Part shown: in pieces, positions 8,778-16,718 of the stretch
How the letters are laid out: each line of letters begins with the position of its first letter
How positions within the stretch are numbered: position 1 is the first letter of the stretch
From: an uncultured Chloroflexus sp.
GTDB taxonomy: Bacteria; Chloroflexota; Chloroflexia; Chloroflexales; Chloroflexaceae
DNA: 64,000 nucleotides
Direction of reading: 5' to 3'
NCBI RefSeq assembly: GCF_937951745.1
Contig: NZ_CALFBQ010000008.1
Location: forward strand, 1-64,000
The notes under the pieces: model-generated
Database searches by the model: none
What the model saw: only the letters and a program-made list of their open reading frames with translations
Told to the model about the DNA's origin: nothing
Position numbers and translations under genes: made by a program

Positions 8778-8942
8778 TCGAAGGGTAAGAGGAGGCGAGC
8801 AACTCTAGATTTATTCGCCCACTCATCGTAAGATACGCGCTTTAATGTCTGGCGAAAGCCATATGCCTGAGCTGGCTAACCTCGATACATTCGGTCTAAG
8901 GTGCGCAATGAGACCATAGGTTTTAGCTTCCAACAAGACCTT

Positions 8943-9103
8943 CTATGTGCCCCACACGCGCAGACTCGCTCCCGGCGCAATACGGCGCGCCAAAGCGTTA
9001 TCAAGCAGCACGAGCCGGTCTGGATACTCTAACGCCGCCAGTCCCTTAAGCTGATACCAGCCATTCCGAAGGCGTCGTTGGATTGACCGCGCATAGCCAA
9101 TCC
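8943..9103 (-). pseudogene. Possible C-terminal remnant of an unidentified gene
   Basis: On the minus strand a 53-codon frame bounded upstream by TAA ends in TAG at 8943-8945. It contains NGWYQLKGLAALEYPDRL, then VLLDNALARR and a closing SLRVWGT. The composition looks like real protein (mixed hydrophobic and charged, normal codon use for the region) rather than a shadow of another gene, because no gene lies opposite it. It has no start codon or ribosome-binding site and is cut by stops upstream. I cannot assign a family. Confidence 0.3.
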
Positions 9104-9239
9104 GTTACAGAAGGCACATCACAGCCTTTATTCAGACCAATTTGCAATTCTTTTTTAGATAACCTCCGAACTGCATTCATCAACCGACACCTAGCGACAC
9201 CCCGGCAATCCTTCCCGCACCGCCATCCCCCCAACCGGG

Positions 9240-9245
9240 TATAAT
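9240..9245 (+). promoter_or_regulatory. -10 promoter element
   Basis: TATAAT, preceded by CGGG, lies about 30 bases before the preferred start of the next gene. It argues against the in-frame ATG at 9244, which overlaps it. There is no convincing -35 box. Confidence 0.5.
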
Positions 9246-9273
9246 GAACGTGAGGCATTCTACGACAGAGGGT

Positions 9274-9741
9274 ATGATGACCGCTATGAACGATAACTTC
9301 TTTGCTTTTCAATATCACGCCCTCAAGCCACTTGAACGATGGGGCGCCGGGAGCGTGATTGGCGGCGCAGTCTTAGCTTTGCTCCCCGGTTTCTGGCGTC
9401 ACTTCGGCTTACAGGCGATCAGTTGGGGTGTCATTGACTGGCTGCTGGCGATTGCTGGCCGTCGGCAAGCGTTGCTCAAGGCCGAAGATTTGGTTGCCGG
9501 CGATCTCGACGAATCGGTGGCACACGCCGCTGCTGAACGGTTCCGCACCATCTTGCTCGTCAATGCCGGTCTCGACCTGCTTTACATCGGCGCCGGTCTG
9601 TGGCTGCTGCGCACGGCAGGCGATCGTGCCGACCGACGCGGTATGGGCGCTGGCATCCTCGTACAGGGTCTCTTTCTCTTACTCTTTGATAGCATCCTCG
9701 CCGCTGAAATCAACCGGCGTTGGATTCCGCCATCGCCATGA
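9274..9741 (+). CDS. Small four-helix membrane protein, unknown function
   Basis: About 155 residues with four hydrophobic segments: GAGSVIGGAVLALLPGFW, ISWGVIDWLLAIAG, a TILLVNAGLDLLYIGAGLWLL segment and GAGILVQGLFLLLFDSILA. The pattern resembles the DUF6992-like membrane proteins of unknown role. ATGs at 9274, 9277 and 9286 are all possible. An upstream in-frame ATG at 9244 overlaps the -10 box and is less likely. The stop overlaps the start of the methyltransferase gene (ATGA), so the pair is probably co-translated and may act on the same lipid or membrane-associated substrate. That link is inference only. Confidence 0.65.
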   Translation: MMTAMNDNFFAFQYHALKPLERWGAGSVIGGAVLALLPGFWRHFGLQAISWGVIDWLLAIAGRRQALLKAEDLVAGDLDESVAHAAAERFRTILLVNAGLDLLYIGAGLWLLRTAGDRADRRGMGAGILVQGLFLLLFDSILAAEINRRWIPPSP

Positions 9742-10805
9742 TCAACCAACGCATCTTTCCACTGTTGCAATGCCCAACCTGCCGGGTACGTCCGCTCATT
9801 GTCGAAGCCGGTGGCGTGCGTTGCCCACGCTGCCAGACGCTCTACCCCTTCGGCGATGGCTTCATCGACCTGATGCCGCGCGGGGCCGAGTTCGATTACG
9901 TTTCTAAGTACGTCACCGACGAAGAGCAGTTGGCCGCTGAGCTTGACTACCGCGAACTGGCGCCGCCGCTGTTGGCCGCTGGCGTGCGCGACCGCACTCT
10001 GCGCCGCTTGATGCGCTGGCGTAAGAACGATGTGGTGCTGGATAACGGCTGCGGTACCGCCAAGCATGCCGTCTGGAACGCCAAGTATGTCGGGTTGATG
10101 GTAGGTTCCGATCCGGCGACGCTCTTTGCCGATGAAGCGGTGCGCACGGTGACGCTAGCCAAAGCCGATTCGCGTATGTTGCCTTTCGCCGACGGTAGTT
10201 TCGATAAGGTCTTCGCCATCGACATCCTTGAACATTTCCCGCTGCCGGTGATCGATGCCTATCTGGCTGAAACGGCCCGCGTGCTGCGCCCCGGCGGGCG
10301 TATGCTGGCCTTCTCGAACACCCGCGAACGCTCGCCGATCCAACCGGTTATTGACATTAGCCGCCATATCGGTCGCCTATTCGTCAAAGCCGGCGTCTAC
10401 GATTTTGAACGCGAAAAGCTGCGCAAGTCTGACCATATCAAAGCACTCGAAACGTGGGAAGACGTGCTGGCCGCTTTCGAGCGGGCTGGATTACGCCCGG
10501 TGAAAGTCATTTTCTGGAACAGCCTGTTTACAACGTTTGTGGAACATGTGCTGATGAAGCTCGGCGAGGCGATCATCGGGCGCGCACGCGGGCGCAAGGT
10601 AGCCAACAATCTGCCGGCAAGAGTAAGCGCCGGCGCAGCTCGCGAGATCCGCGCGCGCCAGCGTATGCGCGGCTATTTACGCAACAAGGGGCCGGTCTAC
10701 TACGTCTTGCTCGCCGTGACGTTGTTGATGGAGCTTGACCTGTGGCTGTTTGGCTGGATGCGCTGCGGCAGCTACTTTATTCTGGTCGAAAAGCCACGGG
10801 GGTGA
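9738..10805 (+). CDS. SAM-dependent methyltransferase with N-terminal zinc ribbon
   Basis: The 355-residue protein starts with a Trm112-like zinc ribbon, LLQCPTCRVRPL then RCPRCQTLYPF, giving four cysteines. A Rossmann methyltransferase domain follows, with motif I VVLDNGCGTAKHAVW and a later LEHFPLP/ARVLRPGGRMLAFSN pair typical of the type 11 family. After about residue 215 there is an alpha-helical region and two hydrophobic helices near the C-terminus (YYVLLAVTLLMELDLWLFGW), suggesting membrane association. The start at 9738 overlaps the stop of the preceding membrane protein gene. Zinc-ribbon methyltransferases of this kind often modify lipids, sugars or quinone-like compounds, but nothing here fixes the substrate. 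Confidence 0.8.
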   Translation: MINQRIFPLLQCPTCRVRPLIVEAGGVRCPRCQTLYPFGDGFIDLMPRGAEFDYVSKYVTDEEQLAAELDYRELAPPLLAAGVRDRTLRRLMRWRKNDVVLDNGCGTAKHAVWNAKYVGLMVGSDPATLFADEAVRTVTLAKADSRMLPFADGSFDKVFAIDILEHFPLPVIDAYLAETARVLRPGGRMLAFSNTRERSPIQPVIDISRHIGRLFVKAGVYDFEREKLRKSDHIKALETWEDVLAAFERAGLRPVKVIFWNSLFTTFVEHVLMKLGEAIIGRARGRKVANNLPARVSAGAAREIRARQRMRGYLRNKGPVYYVLLAVTLLMELDLWLFGWMRCGSYFILVEKPRG

Positions 10806-10838
10806 GGTTTACCGCCGCAGGCGCAGAGGATGAAGAAT

Positions 10839-10994
10839 AGTCACAAAAAGACGCAAAAGACACAACAATTTTTTGTGTTTCTTGCGTCTCTTCGTGGCTA
10901 TTCAAACAGCAGGGGCTGAAATTGCCACAAACAGACACAAAAACCCTTACCACTCTTTTCGTGTCTTTTGTGTCTCTTCGCGGCTATTCAAACA
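10839..10994. repeat. Two tandem copies of a CACAAAAAGAC/GTCTTTTGTG inverted repeat
   Basis: Two units, 10839-10908 and 10922-10994. Each has a left arm rich in CACAAA and GACACAA and a right arm TTGTGTCTCTTCG, ending in the shared word GGCTATTCAAACA. Each unit can fold back on itself. A related copy lies at 50629-50695. The second unit ends directly before the ribosome-binding site of the gene at 11009. Confidence 0.75.
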
Positions 10995-11008
10995 ATGGAG
11001 CGATCTGA

Positions 11009-12181
11009 ATGATCAGCTACCGGCAACTCACCCCAACCGACTTCGAGCAATTCTGGGCGCTTGACAGCTACGCTTTCGCCCGCCAGTACCACCGTGGTCG
11101 CTACACGCCGGACGTCATCGCCCAACTGCGCGGGTTATTCATTAATGGCGAGCACGTGGCCCAATTGCAGATCATGCCGTTTCAGATGCAGGCCGGCAAC
11201 GGCGAGTTGCCGGTGGGTGCGATCGGCAGCGTAGCGACATGGCCGCAGCATCGCCGGCGCGGCTATGCCGAGCAGCTCTTGCGCCACGCCTGCAACGAAT
11301 TGCGCGAGCGCGGCGCAGTGCTAGCCCTTCTCCACCCCTTCCGCCATGACTTCTACCACCGGCTAGGTTGGGCACTGGCCGGCGAACGGCGCTTGGTGCA
11401 GCCTACCCCGGCCCATCTGCGCGCCTTTCAGTCCGCTCCCGGCGTGTATATCCCCGTCGGCCCCACCCACATCGCCGAACTTGATGTCATCTACCGCGGC
11501 GCGTTGCGCGGGCGCTACGGCCCACTGGCGCGCTCACCGGAATGGTGGCAGGTCGATGTCTTGCAAACGTGGAGCGGCGAACCCTACCACGCCTTCATCT
11601 GGCGCGATGAGCAGGGCAATGGGCGTTCGTACCTGATCTACCGCTTTGAACGCAGCGATAATGGCGACCGCCTTGTCTGCCGCGATATTGTTGCCCTTGA
11701 CCCGCAGGCCCGCGCCCAACTCTTCGTCTTCATCGCCCGCCACGCCGATCAGATCGTCGCCGCCGAGATTCCTACCCCGATTGACGCCCCACTCAATGCG
11801 TTACTACCCGCACCGGCGCCAACCACCGTTGTGCCGCTCTTTATGCAGCGCGTCCTCGACGTGCAACGCCTGCTCAGCCTCTATCCCTTCGCCAACACAA
11901 CAGGCCAGCTTACCATCCAGATCGCCGATGACTGGATCACGGATAACGCCGGACGCTATCAGCTCGCGTGGCACAATGGCCGCACCACCGTCACCCGCCT
12001 CGGCTCCGGTGAGGGAGATCTCGCCTGCACCAGCGCCACCCTTAGCCAACTCCTCAGCCGCTACCTCCGCCCCCGCACCGCCGCCGCTTTCGGCCTGCTC
12101 AGCGTAAGCGACCGGCGTGCGCTGGCCCTGCTCGAACAGGCGCTGGCCGGCTTGCCGCCGTTTTGCGGTGATTATTGGTAG
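11009..12181 (+). CDS. GNAT acetyltransferase, Eis-like with C-terminal SCP2-type domain
   Basis: The 390-residue protein has the tripartite Eis layout. The N-terminal GNAT domain carries the acetyl-CoA loop VGAIGSVATWPQHRRRGYAEQLL (V..V.P..RR.G.A). A second GNAT-like domain follows, and the C-terminal sterol-carrier-like domain has QLTIQIADDW. Eis proteins acetylate amines, including aminoglycosides and peptides or proteins. Environmental members are mostly uncharacterised, so the substrate here is unknown. The HPFRHDFYHRLGW segment is typical of the family's second catalytic helix region. A GGAGCG ribosome-binding site lies 7 bases before the ATG. The gene follows two hairpin repeats and precedes a glycosyltransferase on the same strand. 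Confidence 0.85.
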   Translation: MISYRQLTPTDFEQFWALDSYAFARQYHRGRYTPDVIAQLRGLFINGEHVAQLQIMPFQMQAGNGELPVGAIGSVATWPQHRRRGYAEQLLRHACNELRERGAVLALLHPFRHDFYHRLGWALAGERRLVQPTPAHLRAFQSAPGVYIPVGPTHIAELDVIYRGALRGRYGPLARSPEWWQVDVLQTWSGEPYHAFIWRDEQGNGRSYLIYRFERSDNGDRLVCRDIVALDPQARAQLFVFIARHADQIVAAEIPTPIDAPLNALLPAPAPTTVVPLFMQRVLDVQRLLSLYPFANTTGQLTIQIADDWITDNAGRYQLAWHNGRTTVTRLGSGEGDLACTSATLSQLLSRYLRPRTAAAFGLLSVSDRRALALLEQALAGLPPFCGDYW

Positions 12182-12275
12182 AGGCTCAACCCATTCCCTC
12201 ATTGACACTCTCGCCAATCTGTGCCAAGATCGAGCGGTTGCGTGAAGGTTGGCCGCTGGATGGAGTTTTATCACT

Positions 12276-13319
12276 ATGCTGCGCCCACTCTATGTCTCGC
12301 CGCTTGGTCGCGGCGGCGTCGATTTTGGCATTCAGAATATCACCCGCGCCGTGCAAGGCGCCGGTTTGTCGCCGCAGTTGCTGCGCTTGCCAGAACTGTA
12401 CAACTTTCTACCTATGCTCATTCCTAATACGTTGCCCGCCGATGTGGCCCGCCGCTTCGATATTGTGCAGGGCCGCTCGCGGGTTGCATTTAGCCTGCGC
12501 GGGTATGGTTTGCCGGTGGTAACGACGGTACACCACCTCACCACCGACCCGGCTCTACAACCCTACAGCTCGTTGGCCCAGCGTCTCTTCTACCGGCTGG
12601 TCGAGTCACGCTACGATGGCATGTCCATCGCCTACGCCGATGCGGTGGTCTGCGTCAGCCGCTACACCCAGCGCATGGTGGAGATGACCTACGGACGCCG
12701 TGATACAGTGCTGATTTATGACGGCATTGATACTGATGTTTTTGTGCCACCGCCGGGTATGGTTCGCCGCGACGATGGCTTGCCGCCGAGTAATGCCCGC
12801 ATCCGCCTGCTCTTTGTCGGCAATCGTACCCGCCGCAAAGGGTTCGATCTGCTGCCCCGAATTATGGATCGGCTGCCGGAGGACTACGTACTCTACTACA
12901 CCGGCGGCTTTCAAGGGCGCGATGCCGGCTCGCCCCATCCGCGCATGATCTCAATCGGTTCGCCTGACCGGGCCGGCTTGGTGGCAGCCTACCAGAGCTG
13001 CGATATCTTGCTTTTCCCCTCGCGGCTGGAAGGGTTTGGGATTGTCCCCGCCGAAGCACTGGCCTGTGGCCGTCCGGTGGTGACAACCAACGTTGCCGCG
13101 CTGCCCGAAGTGGTTGACGACGGGCAGAATGGCTTCTTGGTCGCTCGCGACGATGTAATCGGCTACGCCGAAAAGGTGCGCACGCTCGGTGAAGACGCGG
13201 CGCTTCGCCGCCGCTTCGGTGAACACGGGAGAGAGAAGGTTGTCGCTAATTTCGGCTACGGCCCGCTTGGCGAGGGGTTCACGCGGCTGTATACCCGCTT
13301 GTTAGGGCGCGAGGGATGA
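12276..13319 (+). CDS. Family GT4 glycosyltransferase
   Basis: The 347-residue GT-B fold enzyme begins with the N-terminal domain (SPLGRGGVDFGIQNITRAVQ). It then shows the family 4 hallmarks in the C-terminal domain: RLLFVGNRTRRKGFDLL for nucleotide binding, and FPSRLEGFGIVPAEALACGRPVV holding the EX7E motif. It probably moves a sugar from an NDP-sugar to a lipid or polysaccharide at the cytoplasmic face of the membrane. The ATG at 12276 follows GGAG by 11 bases; an upstream in-frame TTG at 12249 is less likely. There are no neighbouring polysaccharide genes, so the acceptor cannot be inferred. Confidence 0.9.
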   Translation: MLRPLYVSPLGRGGVDFGIQNITRAVQGAGLSPQLLRLPELYNFLPMLIPNTLPADVARRFDIVQGRSRVAFSLRGYGLPVVTTVHHLTTDPALQPYSSLAQRLFYRLVESRYDGMSIAYADAVVCVSRYTQRMVEMTYGRRDTVLIYDGIDTDVFVPPPGMVRRDDGLPPSNARIRLLFVGNRTRRKGFDLLPRIMDRLPEDYVLYYTGGFQGRDAGSPHPRMISIGSPDRAGLVAAYQSCDILLFPSRLEGFGIVPAEALACGRPVVTTNVAALPEVVDDGQNGFLVARDDVIGYAEKVRTLGEDAALRRRFGEHGREKVVANFGYGPLGEGFTRLYTRLLGREG

Positions 13320-13322
13320 TCT

Positions 13323-13434
13323 AACGCAAAGGATGCGGAGAGCGCAAAGCCCACCAAGATATTGTGAGATTGGGCTAGAAGTGTCCTTGTGCCGCCTCCA
13401 TACCAAACCTTCGCGCTCTCTGCGCCTTTGCGTT
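13323..13434. repeat. Long inverted repeat with GCAAAGG/CCTTTGC arms
   Basis: The left arm is at 13323-13349 (starts AACGCAAAGG). The right arm is at 13409-13434 (ends CCTTTGCGTT) and is nearly its reverse complement, with about 60 bases between. It sits between the convergent GT4 and lgt genes and may help end both transcripts. The type is related to the GCGAAGGCGCAGAGA word at 50601-50616. Confidence 0.7.
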
Positions 13435-13483
13435 TACCCCTTTGCAACCTTAGCGTCTTTGTGTGTACTCCTTCGCGCCTTCC

Positions 13484-14371
13484 TTATCGCGGCTCGGTAA
13501 TTACCGTGCCGGCAAATGGCCGCCGGTGGTTGAGGAAGAGCAAAATCGCGCACAGCACAATCGCGATCACGCTCACCAACTGCGCTACCCGAATACTGCC
13601 CTCGCACGAACCGCCAACCCCGCTCGTGCATAAGCTATCGATCCGCAACCCTTCAATCCAAAATCGCCCACTTGAATAGATGATTCCGTACAAAAACAGC
13701 AGATCACCCGGATTGAGCCGGCGCCGTTCGGGCGGAGCTAAGCGACCAAACCGGCGATCAAGCCAGAGCAATAAGCCCACTCCGACCAGATTCCACACCG
13801 ATTCGTAGAGAAAGGTCGGATGGAAGAGGGTTGTAATCGGATAGGTTGTGAGATCGTTGTACGGCGGTACCCGATATTCGGGATCGATCCGCAACCCGAA
13901 TGGCAAATCGGTCGGGCGGCCATAGGCTTCTTGATTAAAAAAATTTCCCCACCGTCCAATGCTCTGGGCCAGCAAGAAACCGGGCACACAGACATCGAGC
14001 CAATCCCAATACGGCAATTTAGCGTAGCGCGTATAAATCACGGTCGAGAGCAGCGCGCCGATAATCGCGCCATGGATCGCGATCCCGCCAGTGGTGAGGT
14101 TGAACGCGCTCCATGGATTAGGCGCGAACCGTTCCCACTCAAAGGCGACGTAATAGATCCGCGCGCCGGAAATGCCGAGGATCAAACCTAACATCAACTG
14201 GTTCCAGACGTGATCGGGGTGATAGCCGCGCGCAACCGCCCGCCGCGACGCCAGTAGGGCCGCAATCAACGCCCCGGTCATGATGATTGCGCCATACCAG
14301 CGCACCACGATCGGGAACCCAAACAGGGTAAAGCTTATCAAAAATGGATCGTCAGGTGGGTAGAGAACCAT
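13484..14371 (-). CDS. lgt: Prolipoprotein diacylglyceryl transferase Lgt
   Basis: The 295-residue membrane enzyme moves diacylglycerol from phosphatidylglycerol to the lipobox cysteine of prolipoproteins. Family signatures are visible: an early WYGAIIMTGALIAALLA segment, GGIAIHGAIIGALL with the essential His, the Lgt signature SIGRWGNFFNQEAYG, and HPTFLYES. Seven hydrophobic segments fit. The ATG at 14371 has GGAG five bases upstream; the in-frame codons further upstream are not part of the gene. It lies 49 bases after purQ and is probably co-transcribed with the kinase and purQ. The window itself encodes two lipoproteins (21755 and 49545). Confidence 0.95.
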   Translation of the reverse strand: MVLYPPDDPFLISFTLFGFPIVVRWYGAIIMTGALIAALLASRRAVARGYHPDHVWNQLMLGLILGISGARIYYVAFEWERFAPNPWSAFNLTTGGIAIHGAIIGALLSTVIYTRYAKLPYWDWLDVCVPGFLLAQSIGRWGNFFNQEAYGRPTDLPFGLRIDPEYRVPPYNDLTTYPITTLFHPTFLYESVWNLVGVGLLLWLDRRFGRLAPPERRRLNPGDLLFLYGIIYSSGRFWIEGLRIDSLCTSGVGGSCEGSIRVAQLVSVIAIVLCAILLFLNHRRPFAGTVITEPR

Positions 14372-14420
14372 ACTTTCTCCAGCATCATACCTTGTTGTAG
14401 CAACATAGCACACTACGCCG

Positions 14421-15185
14421 CTACAACGACGCCGCATAGCGCACTGCGTTGCGGAAGATTTGCAAACCGTCACCCTCCCGCCGTGCGGGTTCGCGCGTCC
14501 AGCGTGGATGCTGGTGCGGCAACACCGCATTTTCCGGGTGCGGCATCAGGCCCAACACATTGCCCTGCGCATTGCACAAGCCGGCAATGTTGTGCGGCGA
14601 GCCATTGGGATTGGCCGGATAACCCTCGCCAACATAGCGCAGCGCCACCAAGCCAGCGGCTTCCAATTCAGCTAACGTTGCCTGATCACGCACCGCGATC
14701 CGGCCCTCGCCGTGAGCGACCGGCACTTCGATCGGGCGTTCGATACCGGAGGTAAACAAGCAACGGCTGTTACTTACCGCTTCCAACTGCACCCAGCGAC
14801 ATTCAAACTGACACGACTCATTCGTCGTGAGTGTGACCCGCGGCGCTTGGCGGGTGGGGCCGGGCAACAAGCCAGCCTTGACCAACACCTGAAACCCGTT
14901 GCAAATCCCGATCACCGGGCGACCATCAACCACAAATCGCTCTAACTCCTCGCCAAGGCGATGGATCAGATCAACCGCCAACAACCGGCCAGCGCCGAGA
15001 TGATCGCCATACGAAAAGCCGCCGGGGATGACTAATAATGCATAATCGGCCAACTTTACCGAACCTTCGGCAATTCGGTTGACATGCACCCGTTCCGGAC
15101 GCGCGCCGGCCAACTCGCAGGCCAGCGCCGCGTCGGCATCGCGATTGATGCCGGGAGCGCGCAAAATGAGAGCTTTCAGTTCCAC
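14421..15185 (-). CDS. purQ: Phosphoribosylformylglycinamidine synthase, glutaminase subunit PurQ
   Basis: The 254-residue class I glutamine amidotransferase supplies ammonia to PurL in de novo purine synthesis. The catalytic elbow GICNGFQVLVKAGLLPG contains the nucleophilic Cys. The His-Glu pair is in MPHPENAV, and FSYGDHLGAGRLLA is also conserved. It starts with GTG at 15185 (LILRAPGINRDADAA follows) and overlaps the end of the kinase gene by 10 bases. No purL or purS lies beside it, unlike many bacteria, so the complex must be assembled from genes elsewhere. Confidence 0.93.
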   Translation of the reverse strand: MELKALILRAPGINRDADAALACELAGARPERVHVNRIAEGSVKLADYALLVIPGGFSYGDHLGAGRLLAVDLIHRLGEELERFVVDGRPVIGICNGFQVLVKAGLLPGPTRQAPRVTLTTNESCQFECRWVQLEAVSNSRCLFTSGIERPIEVPVAHGEGRIAVRDQATLAELEAAGLVALRYVGEGYPANPNGSPHNIAGLCNAQGNVLGLMPHPENAVLPHQHPRWTREPARREGDGLQIFRNAVRYAASL

Positions 15186-16558
15186 CGAAACTCCATCTCC
15201 ACCTCACCGATCTGGATCAGATCACCCGATTTCAACCGTTGCGGCACATTCGGCGGGATCAAGACCCCGTTAATCCGGGTGCCGTTGGTGCTCTGCTGAT
15301 CGGTGAGGGTATAGTGATCGCCGCGCCGCTCGATAATGGCGTGCAGACGCGAGGCGATCCCACGGTCGTGTTCAGCCAGATCCAATTCAGGAAAGTGAGC
15401 GCGACGCGGATCGCGCCGGCCAATCCGCACCGGCGAGTGGTCGAGCACCATCTCCCAGTGGCGGTAAGGTGAACGGACGATCAAGCGGGCCGGCGGCAAG
15501 ATCGGCGCAGCAGTGGCAACCGGCCCGATTCGTTGTAGCGCGGTACCGCAACCGGCGCAAAACCGGGCCTGCGGCTTATTGACCCTCCCACACTTTTCAC
15601 ACACCACCCCATCTGCTGGCGCCGGCGTGACCGGCGGCGGGGCAACCACCGGCGGCGGGGCCGGGGGAACCACCGGTTTAACTGGCGGCACCGGCGCCAT
15701 CTGCACCGTCGGATCGACATACGGCCTCTTGAGACGCTTGTGCAGCGCCTGCTCAAACTCGGCGCAACTGGCAAACCGCTGCTCGCGTTCGAGACTCATA
15801 GCCCGAATAATAATTGCCTCGGTTTCCGGGGCTACCGAGCGGTTTATGCGCGTGATCTCGCCACGGCGCGGCGGCTGCAACGGGATCGGCGGCATCGCCG
15901 TCAGCAGGTGCAGCATAGTCGCCCCAAGCGCATAAATATCCGAACGGGCATCGGTCTGCCCTTTGCCGTACTGTTCGGGTGGCGCATACCCGGCTGATCC
16001 CATCGCGATCGTGTCTTTCGACTTGCCAATCTTGTGCTTACGAGCCACGCCAAAGTCGATCAGTTTGAGCACGCCGTCCGGGGTTAGGATTACATTTGGC
16101 GGCTTGAGGTCACGGTAGATGATTGGCGGCTGGCGCGTGTGCAGGTAGTGTAACACCCGGCAGAGCTGAATCCCATAGCCGATCACTTGTTGTTCGAGCA
16201 TCGGTGCATTCGCCTCGCGAATCATTGCCTCAAGCGTCTTGCCCGGCACAAACTCCATGATCATCGTCGGGCGACCTTCATACTCGAATAGATCGATCAC
16301 CACCGGCAGATTCGGAAACGAGAGCGAACGCAGCAATTCAGCCTCTTGCAGGAAGAGCTGGCGCGCCTCGAGCAACTCTTCGGCAGTCACCTCACCGGCG
16401 GGTCGCATCTCCTTCAGCGCCCAAATGCTGCCATCACTCACCCGCCGCACACGATAGACCGCACCCATCCCACCTCGCCCGATCAGGTTGAGGATAGTGT
16501 AGGCATCATCAGTGCCACGCACCGTTACATTGTCTGCTAGCCGGTCAAGTGTGAACAT
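15176..16558 (-). CDS. Ser/Thr protein kinase with zinc ribbon and C-terminal FHA domain
   Basis: The 460-residue protein has a Hanks-type kinase domain at residues about 20-285: glycine loop IGRGGMGAVY, Lys in ALKEM, HRD variant YRDLKPPNV, DFG and the APPEQYGKGQT activation segment. A Pro-rich linker follows (about 295-325), then a zinc ribbon CEKCGRVNKPQARFCAGCG. An FHA domain with IGRRDPRRAHFPELDL and TNGTRINGVLI ends the protein. FHA domains bind phosphothreonine, so the kinase may recognise its own phosphorylated partners. There is no transmembrane segment, unlike most PknB-type kinases with extracellular PASTA repeats, so it is cytoplasmic. It overlaps purQ by 10 bases. A TATAAT box lies on the minus strand at 16592-16597. 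There is no obvious Shine-Dalgarno sequence. Confidence 0.93.
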   Translation of the reverse strand: MFTLDRLADNVTVRGTDDAYTILNLIGRGGMGAVYRVRRVSDGSIWALKEMRPAGEVTAEELLEARQLFLQEAELLRSLSFPNLPVVIDLFEYEGRPTMIMEFVPGKTLEAMIREANAPMLEQQVIGYGIQLCRVLHYLHTRQPPIIYRDLKPPNVILTPDGVLKLIDFGVARKHKIGKSKDTIAMGSAGYAPPEQYGKGQTDARSDIYALGATMLHLLTAMPPIPLQPPRRGEITRINRSVAPETEAIIIRAMSLEREQRFASCAEFEQALHKRLKRPYVDPTVQMAPVPPVKPVVPPAPPPVVAPPPVTPAPADGVVCEKCGRVNKPQARFCAGCGTALQRIGPVATAAPILPPARLIVRSPYRHWEMVLDHSPVRIGRRDPRRAHFPELDLAEHDRGIASRLHAIIERRGDHYTLTDQQSTNGTRINGVLIPPNVPQRLKSGDLIQIGEVEMEFRWN

Positions 16559-16591
16559 AACGGGCTACTGTATCATTGCTGTGCTAGAGCA

Positions 16592-16597
16592 ATTATA
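16592..16597 (-). promoter_or_regulatory. -10 promoter element of the kinase-purQ-lgt group
   Basis: On the minus strand GGTATAATTGC gives a perfect TATAAT, about 34 bases before the kinase ATG. There is no good -35 box 17 bases upstream. Confidence 0.5.
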
Positions 16598-16602
16598 CCA
16601 CC

Positions 16603-16628
16603 CCCCTCTCTTTTCCGTGGGAGAGGGG
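16603..16628. repeat. CCCCTCTC...GAGAGGGG hairpin
   Basis: CCCCTCTC and GAGAGGGG form an 8-bp stem around a 10-base loop. Similar CCCCT/GGGGTGAGGG words occur at about 21391-21430 and 33870-33940, so this is a dispersed intergenic family. Confidence 0.5.
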
Positions 16629-16718
16629 ACACGGGGTACGGTTGTGAGGGGCACACAGTGCAGAGCACGCAAACACCTTACGGCCGTGCGGCGCACATAT
16701 CGCGTCACGCGCATTGCA

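Larger units (their letters stand above)
8778..9273. other. Gene-poor stretch with a possible gene remnant
   Basis: About 500 bases without an intact gene. It holds a short minus-strand frame ending at 8943 that looks like a decayed protein C-terminus (separate entry) and a TATAAT at 9240-9245. The rest shows neither repeats nor hairpins that I can support. Confidence 0.45.

Noticed and set aside
10839-10994. CRISPR array
   Set aside because: Only two imperfect fold-back units without unique equal-length spacers and with no cas genes.
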